Source of the DNA: Flavimobilis soli
GTDB lineage: Bacteria > Actinomycetota > Actinomycetes > Actinomycetales > Cellulomonadaceae
DNA length: 64,000 nucleotides
NCBI RefSeq assembly: GCF_002564025.1
Contig: NZ_PDJH01000001.1
Coordinates: 2,728,001-2,792,000, forward strand
Direction of reading: 5' to 3'
Shown piece by piece: positions 1 to 10,167 of the stretch. Under the pieces are notes generated by a model. That model made no database searches, was not told the DNA's origin, and saw only the letters and a program-made list of their open reading frames with translations. The position numbers and the translations under genes are program-made. The first letter of the stretch is position 1, and each line of letters begins with the position of its first letter.

Positions 1-1301
1 TAGAGGCACGGGCTTCCGGGGAGCGACAGCAGCAGGGCGTGCGCGAGCTCGATCTCCTTGCGGGAGTTGTCGAGCAGCGGAGCGAGACGGCGGCGGATGC
101 CGACGTTCGCGCGCATGCGCGGGTCGGACGCGTACCAGCCGTACATGCTCGCGCGCTCCTCCGTGGAGACCATCTCGAGCGTGAGCTCGTCGTGGTTCCG
201 CAGGAACGTCGACCACTGGGCGCCGCGAGGGATCTGCGGGGTGTCGGCGAGGATGTCGAGGATCGACGTCGAGCGCTGGTCACGCAGCGCGTAGTAGATG
301 CGGGGCATCACGGGGAAGTGGAAGCACATGTGGCACTCGGGCTTCTCCTCCGTCCCGAAGTAGTCCACGACGTCGTTGGGCCACTGGTTCGCCTCGGCGA
401 GCAGGATGCGGCCCGGGAACTCGCGGTCGACCATCGCGCGCACCTTCTGCAGGAACTCGTGCGTGCGCGGCAGGTTCTCGCAGTTGGTGCCCTCTTCCTC
501 GAAGAGGTAGGGGACGGCGTCGAGGCGGAAGCCGTCGATGCCGACGCGGCACCAGAACCGCGTGACGTCGAGCATCGCCTCGACGACGTGCGGGTTCTCG
601 AAGTTGAGGTCGGGCTGGTGCGAGAAGAACCGGTGCCAGTAGAACTGCCGGCGGACCGGGTCGAACGTCCAGTTCGACGTCTCCGTGTCGACGAAGATGA
701 TGCGCGCGTCCTCGTACTTCGAGTCGTCGTCGCTCCACACGTAGAAGTCGCCGTACGGGCCGTCGGGGTCCGAGCGCGACGCCTGGAACCACGGGTGCTG
801 GTCGCTCGTGTGGTTCATGACGAGGTCGATGATCACGCGGATGCCGCGCGCGTGGGCCGCCTCGATGAGCTCCGCGAAGTCCTCCATCGTGCCGTACTGC
901 CCCGCGATCGCGGTGTAGTCGGAGATGTCGTAGCCGCCGTCGCGCAGGGGCGACGGGTAGAACGGCGGCAACCAGAGGCAGTCGATGCCGAGCCACTGGA
1001 TGTAGTCGAGCCGGTCGATCAGGCCGCGGATGTCACCCGTGCCAGCGCCGGTCGAGTCGGAGAACGCGCGCACGATGACCTCGTAGAACACCGCGGTGCG
1101 GTACCACTCCGGGTCGTCCGACAGCGCCTTCGGGAAGGCGGGCACCTGCGGCTGACGCTGTCGCGGGAGCGACGCGAGCGGGACCGGCGCGGTCACCGGT
1201 GCGGGCTCGTGCTGGGTCCGGCCGCCGGGCGCGGGCGCAGCCGCCGGACCGGCGGGCACGGGCGCGGGGCGGGGGGAGCCGGACGACGGGGGAACGGTCA
1301 T
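1..1301 (-). CDS. treS: Trehalose synthase (maltose alpha-D-glucosyltransferase), C-terminus cut by window edge
   Basis: Interconverts trehalose and maltose in the cytoplasm, feeding the GlgE alpha-glucan route. About 433 codons are visible; the family usually has 550-600 residues, so the C-terminal part lies outside the window. After a Pro/Ala-rich extension of about 60 residues comes a GH13 barrel: DLVMNHTSD near residue 155, [13 protein letters not shown] near 258 (nucleophile Asp), [11 protein letters not shown] near 299 (acid/base Glu) and [12 protein letters not shown] near 365. [10 protein letters not shown] and EANQW are TreS-like rather than generic amylase. The ATG overlaps the glgE stop in an ATGA, so the two are translationally coupled. 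A maltokinase or glgB may follow beyond the edge (inference). Confidence 0.93.
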   Translation of the reverse strand, partial: MTVPPSSGSPRPAPVPAGPAAAPAPGGRTQHEPAPVTAPVPLASLPRQRQPQVPAFPKALSDDPEWYRTAVFYEVIVRAFSDSTGAGTGDIRGLIDRLDYIQWLGIDCLWLPPFYPSPLRDGGYDISDYTAIAGQYGTMEDFAELIEAAHARGIRVIIDLVMNHTSDQHPWFQASRSDPDGPYGDFYVWSDDDSKYEDARIIFVDTETSNWTFDPVRRQFYWHRFFSHQPDLNFENPHVVEAMLDVTRFWCRVGIDGFRLDAVPYLFEEEGTNCENLPRTHEFLQKVRAMVDREFPGRILLAEANQWPNDVVDYFGTEEKPECHMCFHFPVMPRIYYALRDQRSTSILDILADTPQIPRGAQWSTFLRNHDELTLEMVSTEERASMYGWYASDPRMRANVGIRRRLAPLLDNSRKEIELAHALLLSLPGSPCL

Positions 1302-3466
1302 GGGTGTCCTACCTGGATGATGTGAGCGACGTTCTCGAACGGGTTGAGGCGCACGTACGCCTCGCTGCCCCACGCGTAGGTCGCGCCGGTCAGCAGGTCG
1401 TGGGCGTTGAAGGCGGGGGCGTCGCCGGCGGAGGCCGGCAGGCCGAGGGCGGCGAGGTCGAGGTGGACCGTCGCCTCCTGGGTGTTCCACGGGTCGAGGT
1501 TGAGCACGGTGATGACCGTGTCGGGCTGCCCGTCGGGCGTGAAACGCCCGTCGAGGTGCGAGGAGAAGACGACGACCTGGTCGTTGGTCGAGGAGTGCAC
1601 CGTGAGGTTGCGCAGCTGGCGCAGCGCAGGGTGGTCGGCGCGGATCCGGTTGAGCTGCGTGAGCAGGCGCGTGAGGCCCTGGGCCTCGGGCGCGGACCAG
1701 TCGCGCGGCTTGTACTCGTACTTCTCGTTGTCGATCTGCTCCTCGACGCCCGGGCGGGGGACGCGCTCGGCGTGCTCGTAGCCCGAGTAGATGCCCCACG
1801 TGGGGCACGACGTCGCGGCGAGCACCGCGCGCACGGCGAATCCTGCGACGCCGCCGTGCTGGAGGTACGGCGGCAGGATGTCGTGCGTCGTCGGCCAGAA
1901 GGAGGGGCGCATCCACGAGCCCTGCTCGTCGGACACCTCGCGCAGGTACTCCTCGATCTCGGTGCGCGTGTTGCGCCACGTGAAGTACGAGTACGACTGG
2001 TGGAAGCCGATCCGCGCGAGAGCGTCCATCATCGCGGGGCGCGTGAACGCCTCGGAGAGGAAGATGACGTGCGGGTGCGTCGCCCGGACGGACGCGAGGA
2101 GCCGCTCCCAGAAGTCGAGGGGCTTGGTGTGCGGGTTGTCGACGCGGAACGCGGTGACCCCGTGGTCGATCCACAGGCGCACGACGCGCTCGATCTCGGC
2201 GTAGATCCCCTCGGGGTCGTTGTCGAAGTTGAGCGGGTAGATGTCCTGGTACTTCTTCGGCGGGTTCTCGGCGTAGGCGATCGAGCCGTCGGCGCGCGTC
2301 GTGAACCACTCGGGGTGCTCGGTGACCCACGGGTGGTCGGGCGAGCACTGCAGCGCGAGGTCGAGAGCGACCTCGAGGCCGACCTCGCGCGCGGACGCGA
2401 CGAACGCGTCGAAGTCCTCGAACGTGCCGAGGTCGGGGTGGATCGCGTCGTGGCCGCCGTCCGCTGAGCCGATCGCGTACGGCGAGCCCGGGTCGCCGGG
2501 CAGCGCCTCGAGGGAGTTGTTGCGGCCTTTGCGGAACGTCGTGCCGATCGGGTGGATCGGCGTCAGGTAGACGACGTCGAAGCCCATCGCGGCGATCGCG
2601 GGCAGGCGGCGCGCGGCGGTCTGGAAGGTGCCGGACTGCCACGACTGCGTCGCGGCGTCGTACCGGGCGCCCTCGGAGCGCGGGAACATCTCGTACCAGG
2701 AGCTCGCGAGCGTGAGCTCGCGGCCCACCCATAGCGGGTAGGTGGCCGACGGGGTCACGAGGTCGCGCAGCGGGTGCTCGTCGACGACGACGCGGCGCAC
2801 CTCGGGCGACAGCGCGGCGGCGAGCCGCTGCGGCGGTGCGAGGCGCGGGTCCTGCAGCGTGGCGAGGAGGCGCTCGAGCACGCCCGCGGCGGAGCGGGTG
2901 AGGCCGTCCTGCGCGGCGATGCGGCGGAACAGGCGCACGCCCTCCTCGAACATGAGGTCGACGTCGATGCCGGCGTTGATCTTGACCTCGGCGTCGTGCG
3001 CCCACGTGCCGTACGGGTCGGACCAGCCCTCGACGCGGAAGCTCCACTCGCCCTCGGCGTCGGGCGCGACGCGCCCCTCGAAGCGGTCGAGTCCGGGGGC
3101 GATGTCGACCATGCGCGCGGTCGAGTGCACGCTGCCGTCCGGGCGCAGCAGCACCGCCGTCGCAGCGACGGCGTCGTGCCCCTCACGGAACACGGTCGCG
3201 CGGATGGGGACGGCCTCGCCGACGGCGGCCTTCGCGGGCCATCGGCCCTGCTCGAGCGTCGGGCTGACGTCGAGCACGGGGATGCGGCCGATCGGTGTCG
3301 GCAGGATCGGCACGGGGACGTCCTGGGGGACGGGGGGCACGACGGCGGAGACCGCACCGTTCGCGCTGCCGACCTCGGCCGGGACGGTCACGGACGTGGC
3401 CGGCGTGACCTCCTGGCGGGCGGAGGTGGCGCGGGCCGGGGCAGTGGGGCGACGTTTCTTGCTCAC
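1298..3466 (-). CDS. glgE: Alpha-1,4-glucan:maltose-1-phosphate maltosyltransferase GlgE
   Basis: Extends alpha-1,4-glucan with maltose-1-phosphate. The 722-residue length is close to the family size. The N-terminal 60 residues are Ala/Pro/Val-rich and variable; then comes the beta-sandwich N domain ([17 protein letters not shown]) and the GH13 barrel with [45 protein letters not shown] (nucleophile Asp near 442) and [10 protein letters not shown] (Glu near 471). These are GlgE-type motifs. Translation starts at GTG 3466. It ends in an ATGA overlap with treS, giving the order glgE-treS, while glgX is encoded just upstream on the same strand. Confidence 0.96.
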   Translation of the reverse strand: MSKKRRPTAPARATSARQEVTPATSVTVPAEVGSANGAVSAVVPPVPQDVPVPILPTPIGRIPVLDVSPTLEQGRWPAKAAVGEAVPIRATVFREGHDAVAATAVLLRPDGSVHSTARMVDIAPGLDRFEGRVAPDAEGEWSFRVEGWSDPYGTWAHDAEVKINAGIDVDLMFEEGVRLFRRIAAQDGLTRSAAGVLERLLATLQDPRLAPPQRLAAALSPEVRRVVVDEHPLRDLVTPSATYPLWVGRELTLASSWYEMFPRSEGARYDAATQSWQSGTFQTAARRLPAIAAMGFDVVYLTPIHPIGTTFRKGRNNSLEALPGDPGSPYAIGSADGGHDAIHPDLGTFEDFDAFVASAREVGLEVALDLALQCSPDHPWVTEHPEWFTTRADGSIAYAENPPKKYQDIYPLNFDNDPEGIYAEIERVVRLWIDHGVTAFRVDNPHTKPLDFWERLLASVRATHPHVIFLSEAFTRPAMMDALARIGFHQSYSYFTWRNTRTEIEEYLREVSDEQGSWMRPSFWPTTHDILPPYLQHGGVAGFAVRAVLAATSCPTWGIYSGYEHAERVPRPGVEEQIDNEKYEYKPRDWSAPEAQGLTRLLTQLNRIRADHPALRQLRNLTVHSSTNDQVVVFSSHLDGRFTPDGQPDTVITVLNLDPWNTQEATVHLDLAALGLPASAGDAPAFNAHDLLTGATYAWGSEAYVRLNPFENVAHIIQVGHP

Positions 3467-3548
3467 TGGACGAACCTATCGAGTACCCGTGCCGAACCGC
3501 ACCAGCACGCGCGGGCCGCGAGGGCCGGAACGGGCGCGTCTGCCCCGG

Positions 3549-5741
3549 TCATGGGGCCTTCGACACATACATCCGGATGCTCAGCGGCTCGAGCTCCGGG
3601 TCGTCCTCGTCGTCCGGGCTCAGCCGCTCGACGGGGTTCTCCCACGTGCTGTCCCAGACGAGCTCCCACGTCTCGTCGGCCGGCAGGGTGAGGGGCACGG
3701 GGTCGAGCGAGCCGTTGAGCGCCACCAGGACGGCCGGGTCGGCGGCGTCGGCGGTGCGTCGGATCATCTGCAGCGACCGCGTACAGGTGTCGTTCCAGCG
3801 GTCCGCGGTGAGCGGCGCGCCGTCGGTCCCGAGCCACGCGAGGTCGAGCTTGTCGTCGCCGCGCCGGGACAGCGGGCGGCCGAGGAAGAAGTGCTCGGCC
3901 TGGAGCGCGCGCAGCGATCGGCGCAGCGCCAGGAGGTAGCGCGTCGTCTCGAGCAGGTCTCGGGCGGGCGCGTCGAGGTCCCACGACACGTGCGCGATGT
4001 CGGTGTCCTGGCAGTACGCGTTGTTGTTGCCGTGCTGCGTGCGGCCCATCTCGTCACCCGCGGTGATCATGGGCGTGCCAGCGCTCAGCAGGAGCGTCGC
4101 CATGAGGTTGCGGTGCGAGCGACGGCGCAGGGCTGCGATCTCGGAGCCGACGTGGTCCAGGCGGCCCTCGATGCCGTGGTTCCAGGACCGGTTGTCGTCG
4201 GTGCCGTCCCGGTTGTCCTCGCCGTTGGCCTCGTTGTGCTTGTGGTCGTACGCGGTGAGGTCGGCCATCGTGAAGCCGTCGTGGGCCGTGACGAAGTTGA
4301 TCGATGCGCCGGGGCCACGCACGAGCGGCGGGTCGCTGTGACCGAAGATGTCGGCGGACCCGGACAGTCGCGTCGCGAGCTCGCGGACGCCGTGCGTCGG
4401 GTGCCCGTGCGAGGCGGCGCGCGCGTCGGACAGCCAGAACGAGCGCACCGCGTTGCGGAACCGGTCGTTCCACTCGGCGAAGGGCGCCTTGAAGCTGCCG
4501 GTCTGCCAGCCGCCGGGGCCGACGTCCCACGGCTCCGCGATGAGCTTGAGCCCGCCGAGGACGGGGTCGGTCTGGACGGCGACGAGGAACGGGTGGAAGT
4601 TCGTGAAGCCGTCGTGCCCGCGACCGAGCGTCACGGCGAGGTCGAAGCGGAAGCCGTCGACGCCGACCTCGTCCGCCCAGTAGCGCAGCGAGTCGAGAGC
4701 CATCTGGACGACGCGCGTGCGCCGGAAGTCGAGCGTGTTGCCGCACCCGGTGACATCGGCGAAGCGGGCGGGGTGGCCGCCGTCGTGCAGGTAGTAGACG
4801 GTGGGGTCGAGCCCGCGCCACGACAGCTGCTGCCCGTCGGTGCCGCCTTCGCACGTGTGGTTGAGGACGACGTCGAGCACGACCTCGATGCCTGCTTCGT
4901 GGAGGAGGGCGACCATGCCCTTGACCTCGTCGAGGACAGCACCGGGGCCGGCCTCGCGGGAGGACGCCATCGCGTAGCGGGGCTCGGGCGCGAAGAAGCT
5001 GAGCGTGTTGTAGCCCCAGTAGTTCGTCAGGCCGCTGCGCACGAGGTGCGGCTCGGACGCCGACGCGTGGACCGGCAGGAGCTCGAGCGTCGTCACGCCG
5101 AGGCTCTTGAGGTGCTCGATCGTCACGGGGTGCGCGAGGCCCGCGTAGGTGCCGCGCAGCTCGTCGGGTAGGCCGGGCAGCTTGAGGGTCAGCCCGCGCA
5201 CGTGCGCCTCGTAGACGACGGTCTGGCTCCACGGGACGTGCGGCCGGCCGGAGGCCGGGGGAGTGAACCAGGAGTCGACGACGACGCTGTGCGGCACGTG
5301 CCCGAGCGAGTCGAGCTCGCTCATCGCGGGCAGGCCGTCCTCGCACCGCGCTTCCCACGAGTGCCCGTACGTCTCGGGGCCGTACCCGAGCTCACCCTCG
5401 ACGCCGCGCGCGTACGGGTCGAGCAGCAGCTTGTTCGGGTTGTAGCGCAGGCCGACGGCGGGGTCCCACGCGCCGTGCGCGCGGAAGCCGTAGTGCTGGC
5501 CGGCGCGGACGCCGGGCACGAACGCGGACCACACGCCCAGGCGCGGGCCGAACAGCGGGACGCGCCGCTCGCTCCAGCCGCTCGGCGCGGCGTCGTCGCG
5601 GTCGAGGAGGCACAGCTCGACGCGCGTCGCGTGCGCCGCAGCGACCGCGACGGTCACGCCTCCGTCCACGACGCGGACACCCAGGGGTGCGCGGGTCGTG
5701 TCGATGGCGGTGGCGTCGAGCAGGCAGGTCATGGTTCTCAT
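3549..5741 (-). CDS. glgX: Glycogen debranching enzyme GlgX (isoamylase type)
   Basis: Hydrolyses alpha-1,6 branches of glycogen or limit dextrin. The 730 residues match the GlgX/TreX family. It has an N-terminal CBM48-like domain (PLGVRVVDGGVTVAVAA, GVWSAFVPGVRAGQHYGFR) and a GH13 barrel with VLDVVLNHTCEG (near 290), GFRFDLAVTLG (near 365), LIAEPWDVG (near 400) and NFVTAHDGFTM (near 485). Two starts are possible: ATG 5741 or the ATG nine bases downstream at 5732, which has GGATGAG in front of it. An 82-base gap separates it from glgE on the same strand, so co-transcription is likely. Confidence 0.95.
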   Translation of the reverse strand: MRTMTCLLDATAIDTTRAPLGVRVVDGGVTVAVAAAHATRVELCLLDRDDAAPSGWSERRVPLFGPRLGVWSAFVPGVRAGQHYGFRAHGAWDPAVGLRYNPNKLLLDPYARGVEGELGYGPETYGHSWEARCEDGLPAMSELDSLGHVPHSVVVDSWFTPPASGRPHVPWSQTVVYEAHVRGLTLKLPGLPDELRGTYAGLAHPVTIEHLKSLGVTTLELLPVHASASEPHLVRSGLTNYWGYNTLSFFAPEPRYAMASSREAGPGAVLDEVKGMVALLHEAGIEVVLDVVLNHTCEGGTDGQQLSWRGLDPTVYYLHDGGHPARFADVTGCGNTLDFRRTRVVQMALDSLRYWADEVGVDGFRFDLAVTLGRGHDGFTNFHPFLVAVQTDPVLGGLKLIAEPWDVGPGGWQTGSFKAPFAEWNDRFRNAVRSFWLSDARAASHGHPTHGVRELATRLSGSADIFGHSDPPLVRGPGASINFVTAHDGFTMADLTAYDHKHNEANGEDNRDGTDDNRSWNHGIEGRLDHVGSEIAALRRRSHRNLMATLLLSAGTPMITAGDEMGRTQHGNNNAYCQDTDIAHVSWDLDAPARDLLETTRYLLALRRSLRALQAEHFFLGRPLSRRGDDKLDLAWLGTDGAPLTADRWNDTCTRSLQMIRRTADAADPAVLVALNGSLDPVPLTLPADETWELVWDSTWENPVERLSPDDEDDPELEPLSIRMYVSKAP

Positions 5742-5935
5742 CCATTCGTCCGACCGGGCCCGATGTTGAGCGGGCCGCGGGCGAGGCGGTGCATCGTCCC
5801 ATTGTGAGGCAGCGGCGCCCGCGTGCGGGAATCCGTCACCCGGGATGACCCGACGGCGCGGCGGGGCGCGCGGTAGCCTGCTCTCGTCGTGGGCCGGACC
5901 GGCCGGGCAGAGCCTGAGATCAGCCGAGGAGCACC
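5742..5935. promoter_or_regulatory. Divergent promoter region between glgX and etfB
   Basis: A 194-base divergent gap. TAGCCT at 5874-5879 is a plausible plus-strand -10 box, giving etfB a 5' leader of about 50 bases. An imperfect 15-bp palindrome GTCACCCGGGATGAC lies at 5835-5849 (one mismatched pair) and could be an operator. I see no convincing -35 box or riboswitch-like fold. Confidence 0.4.
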
Positions 5936-6745
5936 GTGGGTCTGAGAATCGTCGTGCTGACCAAGCACGTGCCCAACATCCACTCGAACCGGACGTTCGT
6001 CGACGGGCGGGTCGCGCGCGGCGCGGCCGACGGCTCGCTCAACGAGCTCGACGAGCACCCCCTCGAGGAGGCGGTGCGCCTGCTCGAGCGCATGTCCGAC
6101 GAGGAGCGCGCAGGCAGCGAGATCGTCGCGCTGACGATGGGCCCGGCAGAGGCGTCGGACGCCCTGCGCCGCGCCTACCAGCTGGGTGCGGACGTCGGGG
6201 TGCACGTGCTCGACGACGCGCTCGCGGGCTCCGACTACCTCGGCACGGCCGCGGTGCTCGCCGCCGCGGTGCGCCGTGTCGCGCAGGACGGTCCGGTCGA
6301 CCTCGTCCTCGCAGGCATGGCGGCCCTCGACGGTCTCGGCTCGGTGGTCCCGGCGCTCGTGGCCGCGGAGCTCGGCTGGCCCCAGCTGACGAACGCGGGC
6401 GCGCTCGCGGTCGCGGACGGCGCGGCCCGGGTGGAGCGTGACGTCGATGGGGTCACGGAGGTGCTCGAGGCGGACCTGCCGGTCGTCGTGAGCGTCAACG
6501 ACCACATCAACCGCCCGCGCTTCCCGAACTTCAAGCTCATCATGGCGGCCCGCACGAAGGAGATCACGACCTGGTCCCTCGCGGAGCTCGACGTCGACAC
6601 GTCGAAGGTCGGGGCTGCAGGTGCGCGTACACAGGTGCTGTCCGCCGAACCGCGCCCCGAGCGCCCGCCGGTCGAGCTGCACGTCGACAACGGGGAGGGC
6701 GGCGTCGCGCTCGCCGACTTCCTCGCCAGCCGCGGTCTCGTCTGA
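5936..6745 (+). CDS. etfB: Electron transfer flavoprotein beta subunit
   Basis: Small subunit of the cytoplasmic ETF heterodimer, which accepts electrons from acyl-CoA and other flavin dehydrogenases and binds AMP/FAD. At 269 residues it has the usual length. The N-terminus (MGLRIVVLTKHVPNIHSNRT) and the signature DLVLAGMAALDGLGSVVPALVA, followed by LPVVVSVNDHINRPRFPNFK, are EtfB/FixA-like. It begins at GTG 5936 with CGAGGA a few bases upstream, and is followed after five bases by etfA. The pair heads the conserved actinobacterial etf-iscS-mnmA neighbourhood. Confidence 0.94.
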   Translation: MGLRIVVLTKHVPNIHSNRTFVDGRVARGAADGSLNELDEHPLEEAVRLLERMSDEERAGSEIVALTMGPAEASDALRRAYQLGADVGVHVLDDALAGSDYLGTAAVLAAAVRRVAQDGPVDLVLAGMAALDGLGSVVPALVAAELGWPQLTNAGALAVADGAARVERDVDGVTEVLEADLPVVVSVNDHINRPRFPNFKLIMAARTKEITTWSLAELDVDTSKVGAAGARTQVLSAEPRPERPPVELHVDNGEGGVALADFLASRGLV

Positions 6746-6750
6746 GAGGG

Positions 6751-7740
6751 ATGCCCGACATGACCAGCACCTCGACCGCTCTCGTCCTCGTCGACTCGCT
6801 CGCGGAGCCGCTGCGCGACGCCGACCTCGAGCTCGTGACGATCGCCCGCGATCTGGGCGTCGTCGCCGTCGTCTCGTTCGACGCGCCCGCGCCCGCGACC
6901 CTCGACCAGCTCGGCGCGTACGGCGTCGCTCGCGTCGTCGAGCTCGCCGTCGACGGCGAGCCGCACCTCACCGGCGTCGCCGCGCAGGCGCTCACGCACG
7001 TGACCGACGGCGCACGCGTCCTCCTCGCGCGGGCGACGTTCGCGCACAAGGAGGTGCTCGCGCGCCTCGCCCTGCTGTCCGGCGCCGGGCTCGTCATCGA
7101 CGCGGCGCAGGTCCGCGAAGGTGACGGGGGGAGCGTCGTCGGCGCCAAGCGGGTGTTCGCCGGGACGTGGGACCTCGTGTGCGAGGTCCGCACGCCGCTC
7201 GCGCTGCTCACGGTGCGCCCGAACTCGGTGCGCCCGTCCGAGGCGTCCGACCCGACCACGCCGTCCGTCGAGAAGGTCGACGTCCCCGCCGAGGAGGCGT
7301 CGGCCGCTGCCGGGGGAGTGCGCCTCGTCTCGCGCACGGTCCACGAGATCGACGCCGAGGCGGGCCCCGCGCTCGCGGAGGCGGCGTACGTCGTCGCGGG
7401 CGGTCGCGGCACGGGCGGCGACTTCGCGCCCGTCCGTGAGCTCGCGGACGCGCTCGGTGCTGCGGTCGGCTCGACACGTGACTGCGTCGACGAGGGCTGG
7501 ATCGAGCACGACACCCAGATCGGCCAGACGGGCGTGACGATCTCCCCGCGTCTGTACATCGGCGCCGGCATCTCGGGCGCGCCGCACCACCGTGGCGGCA
7601 TGCAGGCCTCCGAGGTCATCGTCGCGGTGAACTCGGACCCGGAGTGCCCGATCTTCGAGATCTGCGACTTCGCCGTGGTCGGTGACCTCGCGACCGTCCT
7701 GCCGCAGGCCGCGGCGGCGATCCGCGAGCGTCGCGGCTGA
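6751..7740 (+). CDS. etfA: Electron transfer flavoprotein alpha subunit
   Basis: Large subunit of ETF, carrying the FAD. Of 329 residues, the N-terminal part (1-190) is the ETF alpha/beta-type domain. The C-terminal part (about 195-320) is the FAD-binding domain, recognisable by [55 protein letters not shown] and [17 protein letters not shown]. It starts five bases after the etfB stop, with GAGAGGG serving as its ribosome binding site, so the two are one operon. The dehydrogenase partner is not in the window. Confidence 0.95.
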   Translation: MPDMTSTSTALVLVDSLAEPLRDADLELVTIARDLGVVAVVSFDAPAPATLDQLGAYGVARVVELAVDGEPHLTGVAAQALTHVTDGARVLLARATFAHKEVLARLALLSGAGLVIDAAQVREGDGGSVVGAKRVFAGTWDLVCEVRTPLALLTVRPNSVRPSEASDPTTPSVEKVDVPAEEASAAAGGVRLVSRTVHEIDAEAGPALAEAAYVVAGGRGTGGDFAPVRELADALGAAVGSTRDCVDEGWIEHDTQIGQTGVTISPRLYIGAGISGAPHHRGGMQASEVIVAVNSDPECPIFEICDFAVVGDLATVLPQAAAAIRERRG

Positions 7741-7779
7741 CCGGGTTCTCCTCGGCGCGGGCACTGCCCGAGCCGTTCG

Positions 7780-7785
7780 TAGACT
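7780..7785 (+). promoter_or_regulatory. -10 box of a probable leaderless promoter for iscS
   Basis: TAGACT is followed by seven bases and the GTG start at 7793, so transcription should begin at or next to the start codon. There is no Shine-Dalgarno sequence. No clear -35 hexamer is visible. Confidence 0.5.
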
Positions 7786-7792
7786 GGACGTC

Positions 7793-9031
7793 GTGACCAC
7801 CCCACCCCGCGTCTATCTCGACCACGCCGCCACGACCCCGATGTCGCGGGCGGCGATCGAGGCGTACGCCGAGCAGATGGCGGTCGTGGGCAACCCCTCG
7901 TCCCTGCACGCCGCGGGCCGCGCGGCTCGCCGCGTCGTCGAGGAGGCGCGCGAGTCCGTCGCCGCAGCGATCGGTGCCCGCCCTTCCGAGGTGATCTTCA
8001 CCGCGGGGGGCACGGAGGCCGACAACCTCGCGATCAAGGGGCTGTTCTGGGCTCGGCGCACGGGCCACCCGGAGCGTCGTCGCGTCGTCGTCTCCGGCGT
8101 CGAGCACCACGCCGTGCTCGACCCGGCGTTCTGGCTCGCCGAGCACGCGGGCGCGGAGATCGTTCTCCTTCCGGTCGACCGCGACGGTCTCGTCGACGTC
8201 GACGCCCTGCGCGCGGAGCTCGACGAGAACGGCGACCAGGTCGCCCTCGTGTCGGTCATGTGGGCGAACAACGAGGTCGGGACGGTCCAGCCGCTGCGGC
8301 GCATCGTGCAGGTCGCGCACGCCGTGGGCGTGCCGGTGCACGCGGACGCCGTGCAGGCGGTCGGACACCTGCCGGTCGACTTCGCGGCGTCGGGCCTCGA
8401 CGCGATGACGGTCTCGGCGCACAAGCTCGGCGGGCCGGTCTCCGTCGGCGCGCTCGTCGCGGGTCGCGGTCTCGCGATCACCCCCGTCCTGCACGGCGGC
8501 GGGCAGGAGCGCAGCGTGCGCTCGGGCACGCTCGACGCCCCCGGCGTGCGTGCGTTCGCCGTCGCGCTCGACGAGGCGGTCGCGGCGCGCGAGGCGGAGA
8601 GTGCGCGGGTCGCGGCGCTGCGCGACGCCCTCGTCGCGGGCGTGCGCGAGCGGGTGCCGTCGGCGGTCCTGCGCGGCCCTGAGGTGGACGCGATGCTCGA
8701 CGACGGGCCAGCACGCCTGCCCGCGAACGCCCACTTCACCTTCCCTGGCTGCGAGGGCGACTCGCTGCTCTACCTGCTCGACTCGGCGGGCGTGCAGTGC
8801 TCGACCGGCTCGGCCTGCCAGGCGGGCGTCCCGCAGCCGTCGCACGTGCTCGTCGCGATGGGCGTCGACGAGGTCGACGCGCGCGGCGCGCTGCGCTTCT
8901 CGCTCGGACGCACGACGACCGAGGCCGACGTCGACCGGCTGCTCGAGGTGCTCCCGCAGATCGTCGCGCGCGCCTCGCGCGCGGGCCTCGCGTCCGCGCG
9001 CCCCGACGCGACGAGGGCGGTGGCAGGCTGA
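7793..9031 (+). CDS. iscS: Cysteine desulfurase (NifS/IscS class)
   Basis: PLP enzyme that takes sulfur from cysteine as an enzyme-bound persulfide for tRNA thiolation and Fe-S cluster assembly. It has 412 residues. The start of the fold ([11 protein letters not shown]) is at residues 6-16, the PLP Lys is in [10 protein letters not shown], and the catalytic loop Cys is in [10 protein letters not shown] near residue 330. The GTG start was chosen because YLDHAATTP must lie at the very N-terminus and a -10 box sits 7 bases upstream. Its stop overlaps the mnmA start (TGATG), so it probably supplies sulfur to MnmA. Confidence 0.93.
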   Translation: MTTPPRVYLDHAATTPMSRAAIEAYAEQMAVVGNPSSLHAAGRAARRVVEEARESVAAAIGARPSEVIFTAGGTEADNLAIKGLFWARRTGHPERRRVVVSGVEHHAVLDPAFWLAEHAGAEIVLLPVDRDGLVDVDALRAELDENGDQVALVSVMWANNEVGTVQPLRRIVQVAHAVGVPVHADAVQAVGHLPVDFAASGLDAMTVSAHKLGGPVSVGALVAGRGLAITPVLHGGGQERSVRSGTLDAPGVRAFAVALDEAVAAREAESARVAALRDALVAGVRERVPSAVLRGPEVDAMLDDGPARLPANAHFTFPGCEGDSLLYLLDSAGVQCSTGSACQAGVPQPSHVLVAMGVDEVDARGALRFSLGRTTTEADVDRLLEVLPQIVARASRAGLASARPDATRAVAG

Positions 9032-10167
9032 TGCGCGTCCTCGCAGCGATGTCCGGCGGCGTCGACTCGGCAGTGGCCGCGGCGCTTGCGGTCGAGTCGG
9101 GTCACGAGGTGGTCGGCGTGCACATGGCGCTCTCGCGCGACCGGGCGCAGTTCCGCACGGGCTCGCGCGGCTGCTGCTCGATCGAGGACGCGGGTGACGC
9201 GCGGCGCGCCGCCGACGTGCTCGGCATCCCGTACTACGTGTGGGACCTCTCGGAGACGTTCGAGGAGACGGTCGTCGCCGACTTCCTCTCGGAGTACGAG
9301 GCCGGCCGCACACCCAACCCGTGCGTGCGCTGCAACGAGCACATCAAGTTCGAGGCGCTCCTCGACAAGGCGACCGCGCTCGGCTTCGACGCGGTCGCGA
9401 CGGGCCACTACGCGCGCGTCGTCGAGCGCACGGGAGCCGGCGGCGAGGTCGTGCGCGAGCTGCACCGCTCGCCGAACGTCGACAAGGACCAGAGCTACGT
9501 CCTCGCGGTCATGGGGCCGGAGCGGCTCGCGCGGTCGATCTTCCCGCTCGGCGACTTCGCGTCGAAGGCGGAGGTGCGCGCCGAGGCGGCGCGCCGCGGT
9601 CTGAGCGTGTCCGCCAAGCCGGACTCGTACGACATCTGCTTCGTGGCCGACGGCGACACGCAGGGCTTCTTGCGGGAGAGGCTCGGGTCCCGCCCGGGCG
9701 ACGTCGTCGACACCGAGGGCAACGTCGTCGGGCAGCACGACGGCTCGTACGCGTACACGGTCGGGCAGCGCCGCGGGCTCGCGCTCGGCCGCCCGGCCCC
9801 GGACGGCAAGCCGCGCTACGTGCTCGAGGTGCAGCCCGTGACGAACACGGTGGTCGTCGGCGCGGCCGAGCTGCTGACGGTCGACCGCCTCGCGGGCGAG
9901 CGCGTCGTCTGGCTCGCCGAGGACGTGCGGGGCGAGGGACCGGGCGGCTGGGTCGACGGCGAGGTGCAGGTGCGCGCCCACGGTGCGCCCGTGCCGGCGC
10001 GCGTGCGCACGGGTGCCGACGGCGCCCTCGAGGTCGAGCTGACGGGCGACCGGCTGCGCGGCGTCGCGGCCGGGCAGTCGCTCGTGGTCTACCGCGGCAC
10101 CCGCGTGCTGGGCCAGGCGACGGTGTCGCGTGCGTGGCGTGCGGGCGCCGTCGCGGCGGCGTCGTGA
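9031..10167 (+). CDS. mnmA: tRNA-specific 2-thiouridylase MnmA
   Basis: Adds sulfur to U34 of Lys, Glu and Gln tRNAs, using ATP and a persulfide. It has 378 residues. The PP-loop [10 protein letters not shown] lies at residues 8-17. The two catalytic cysteines lie in [13 protein letters not shown] (near 95) and [15 protein letters not shown] (near 203). The thiolase-lid segment [12 protein letters not shown] and the C-terminal beta barrel are present. It overlaps the desulfurase stop by one base and ends in a GTGA overlap with the next gene, forming a coupled three-gene unit. Confidence 0.96.
   Translation: MRVLAAMSGGVDSAVAAALAVESGHEVVGVHMALSRDRAQFRTGSRGCCSIEDAGDARRAADVLGIPYYVWDLSETFEETVVADFLSEYEAGRTPNPCVRCNEHIKFEALLDKATALGFDAVATGHYARVVERTGAGGEVVRELHRSPNVDKDQSYVLAVMGPERLARSIFPLGDFASKAEVRAEAARRGLSVSAKPDSYDICFVADGDTQGFLRERLGSRPGDVVDTEGNVVGQHDGSYAYTVGQRRGLALGRPAPDGKPRYVLEVQPVTNTVVVGAAELLTVDRLAGERVVWLAEDVRGEGPGGWVDGEVQVRAHGAPVPARVRTGADGALEVELTGDRLRGVAAGQSLVVYRGTRVLGQATVSRAWRAGAVAAAS

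Noticed and set aside
2742..5171. 809-residue plus-strand frame antisense to glgX and glgE
   Set aside because: It is an Arg/Ala/Val-rich shadow of two well-supported enzymes. Long antisense frames are expected at this GC content, and it has no homology-like motif.
5835..5849. GTCACCCGGGATGAC as a firm operator
   Set aside because: Only a 15-base imperfect palindrome with one mismatch; such GC-rich palindromes occur by chance here, so it is mentioned only in the intergenic entry.
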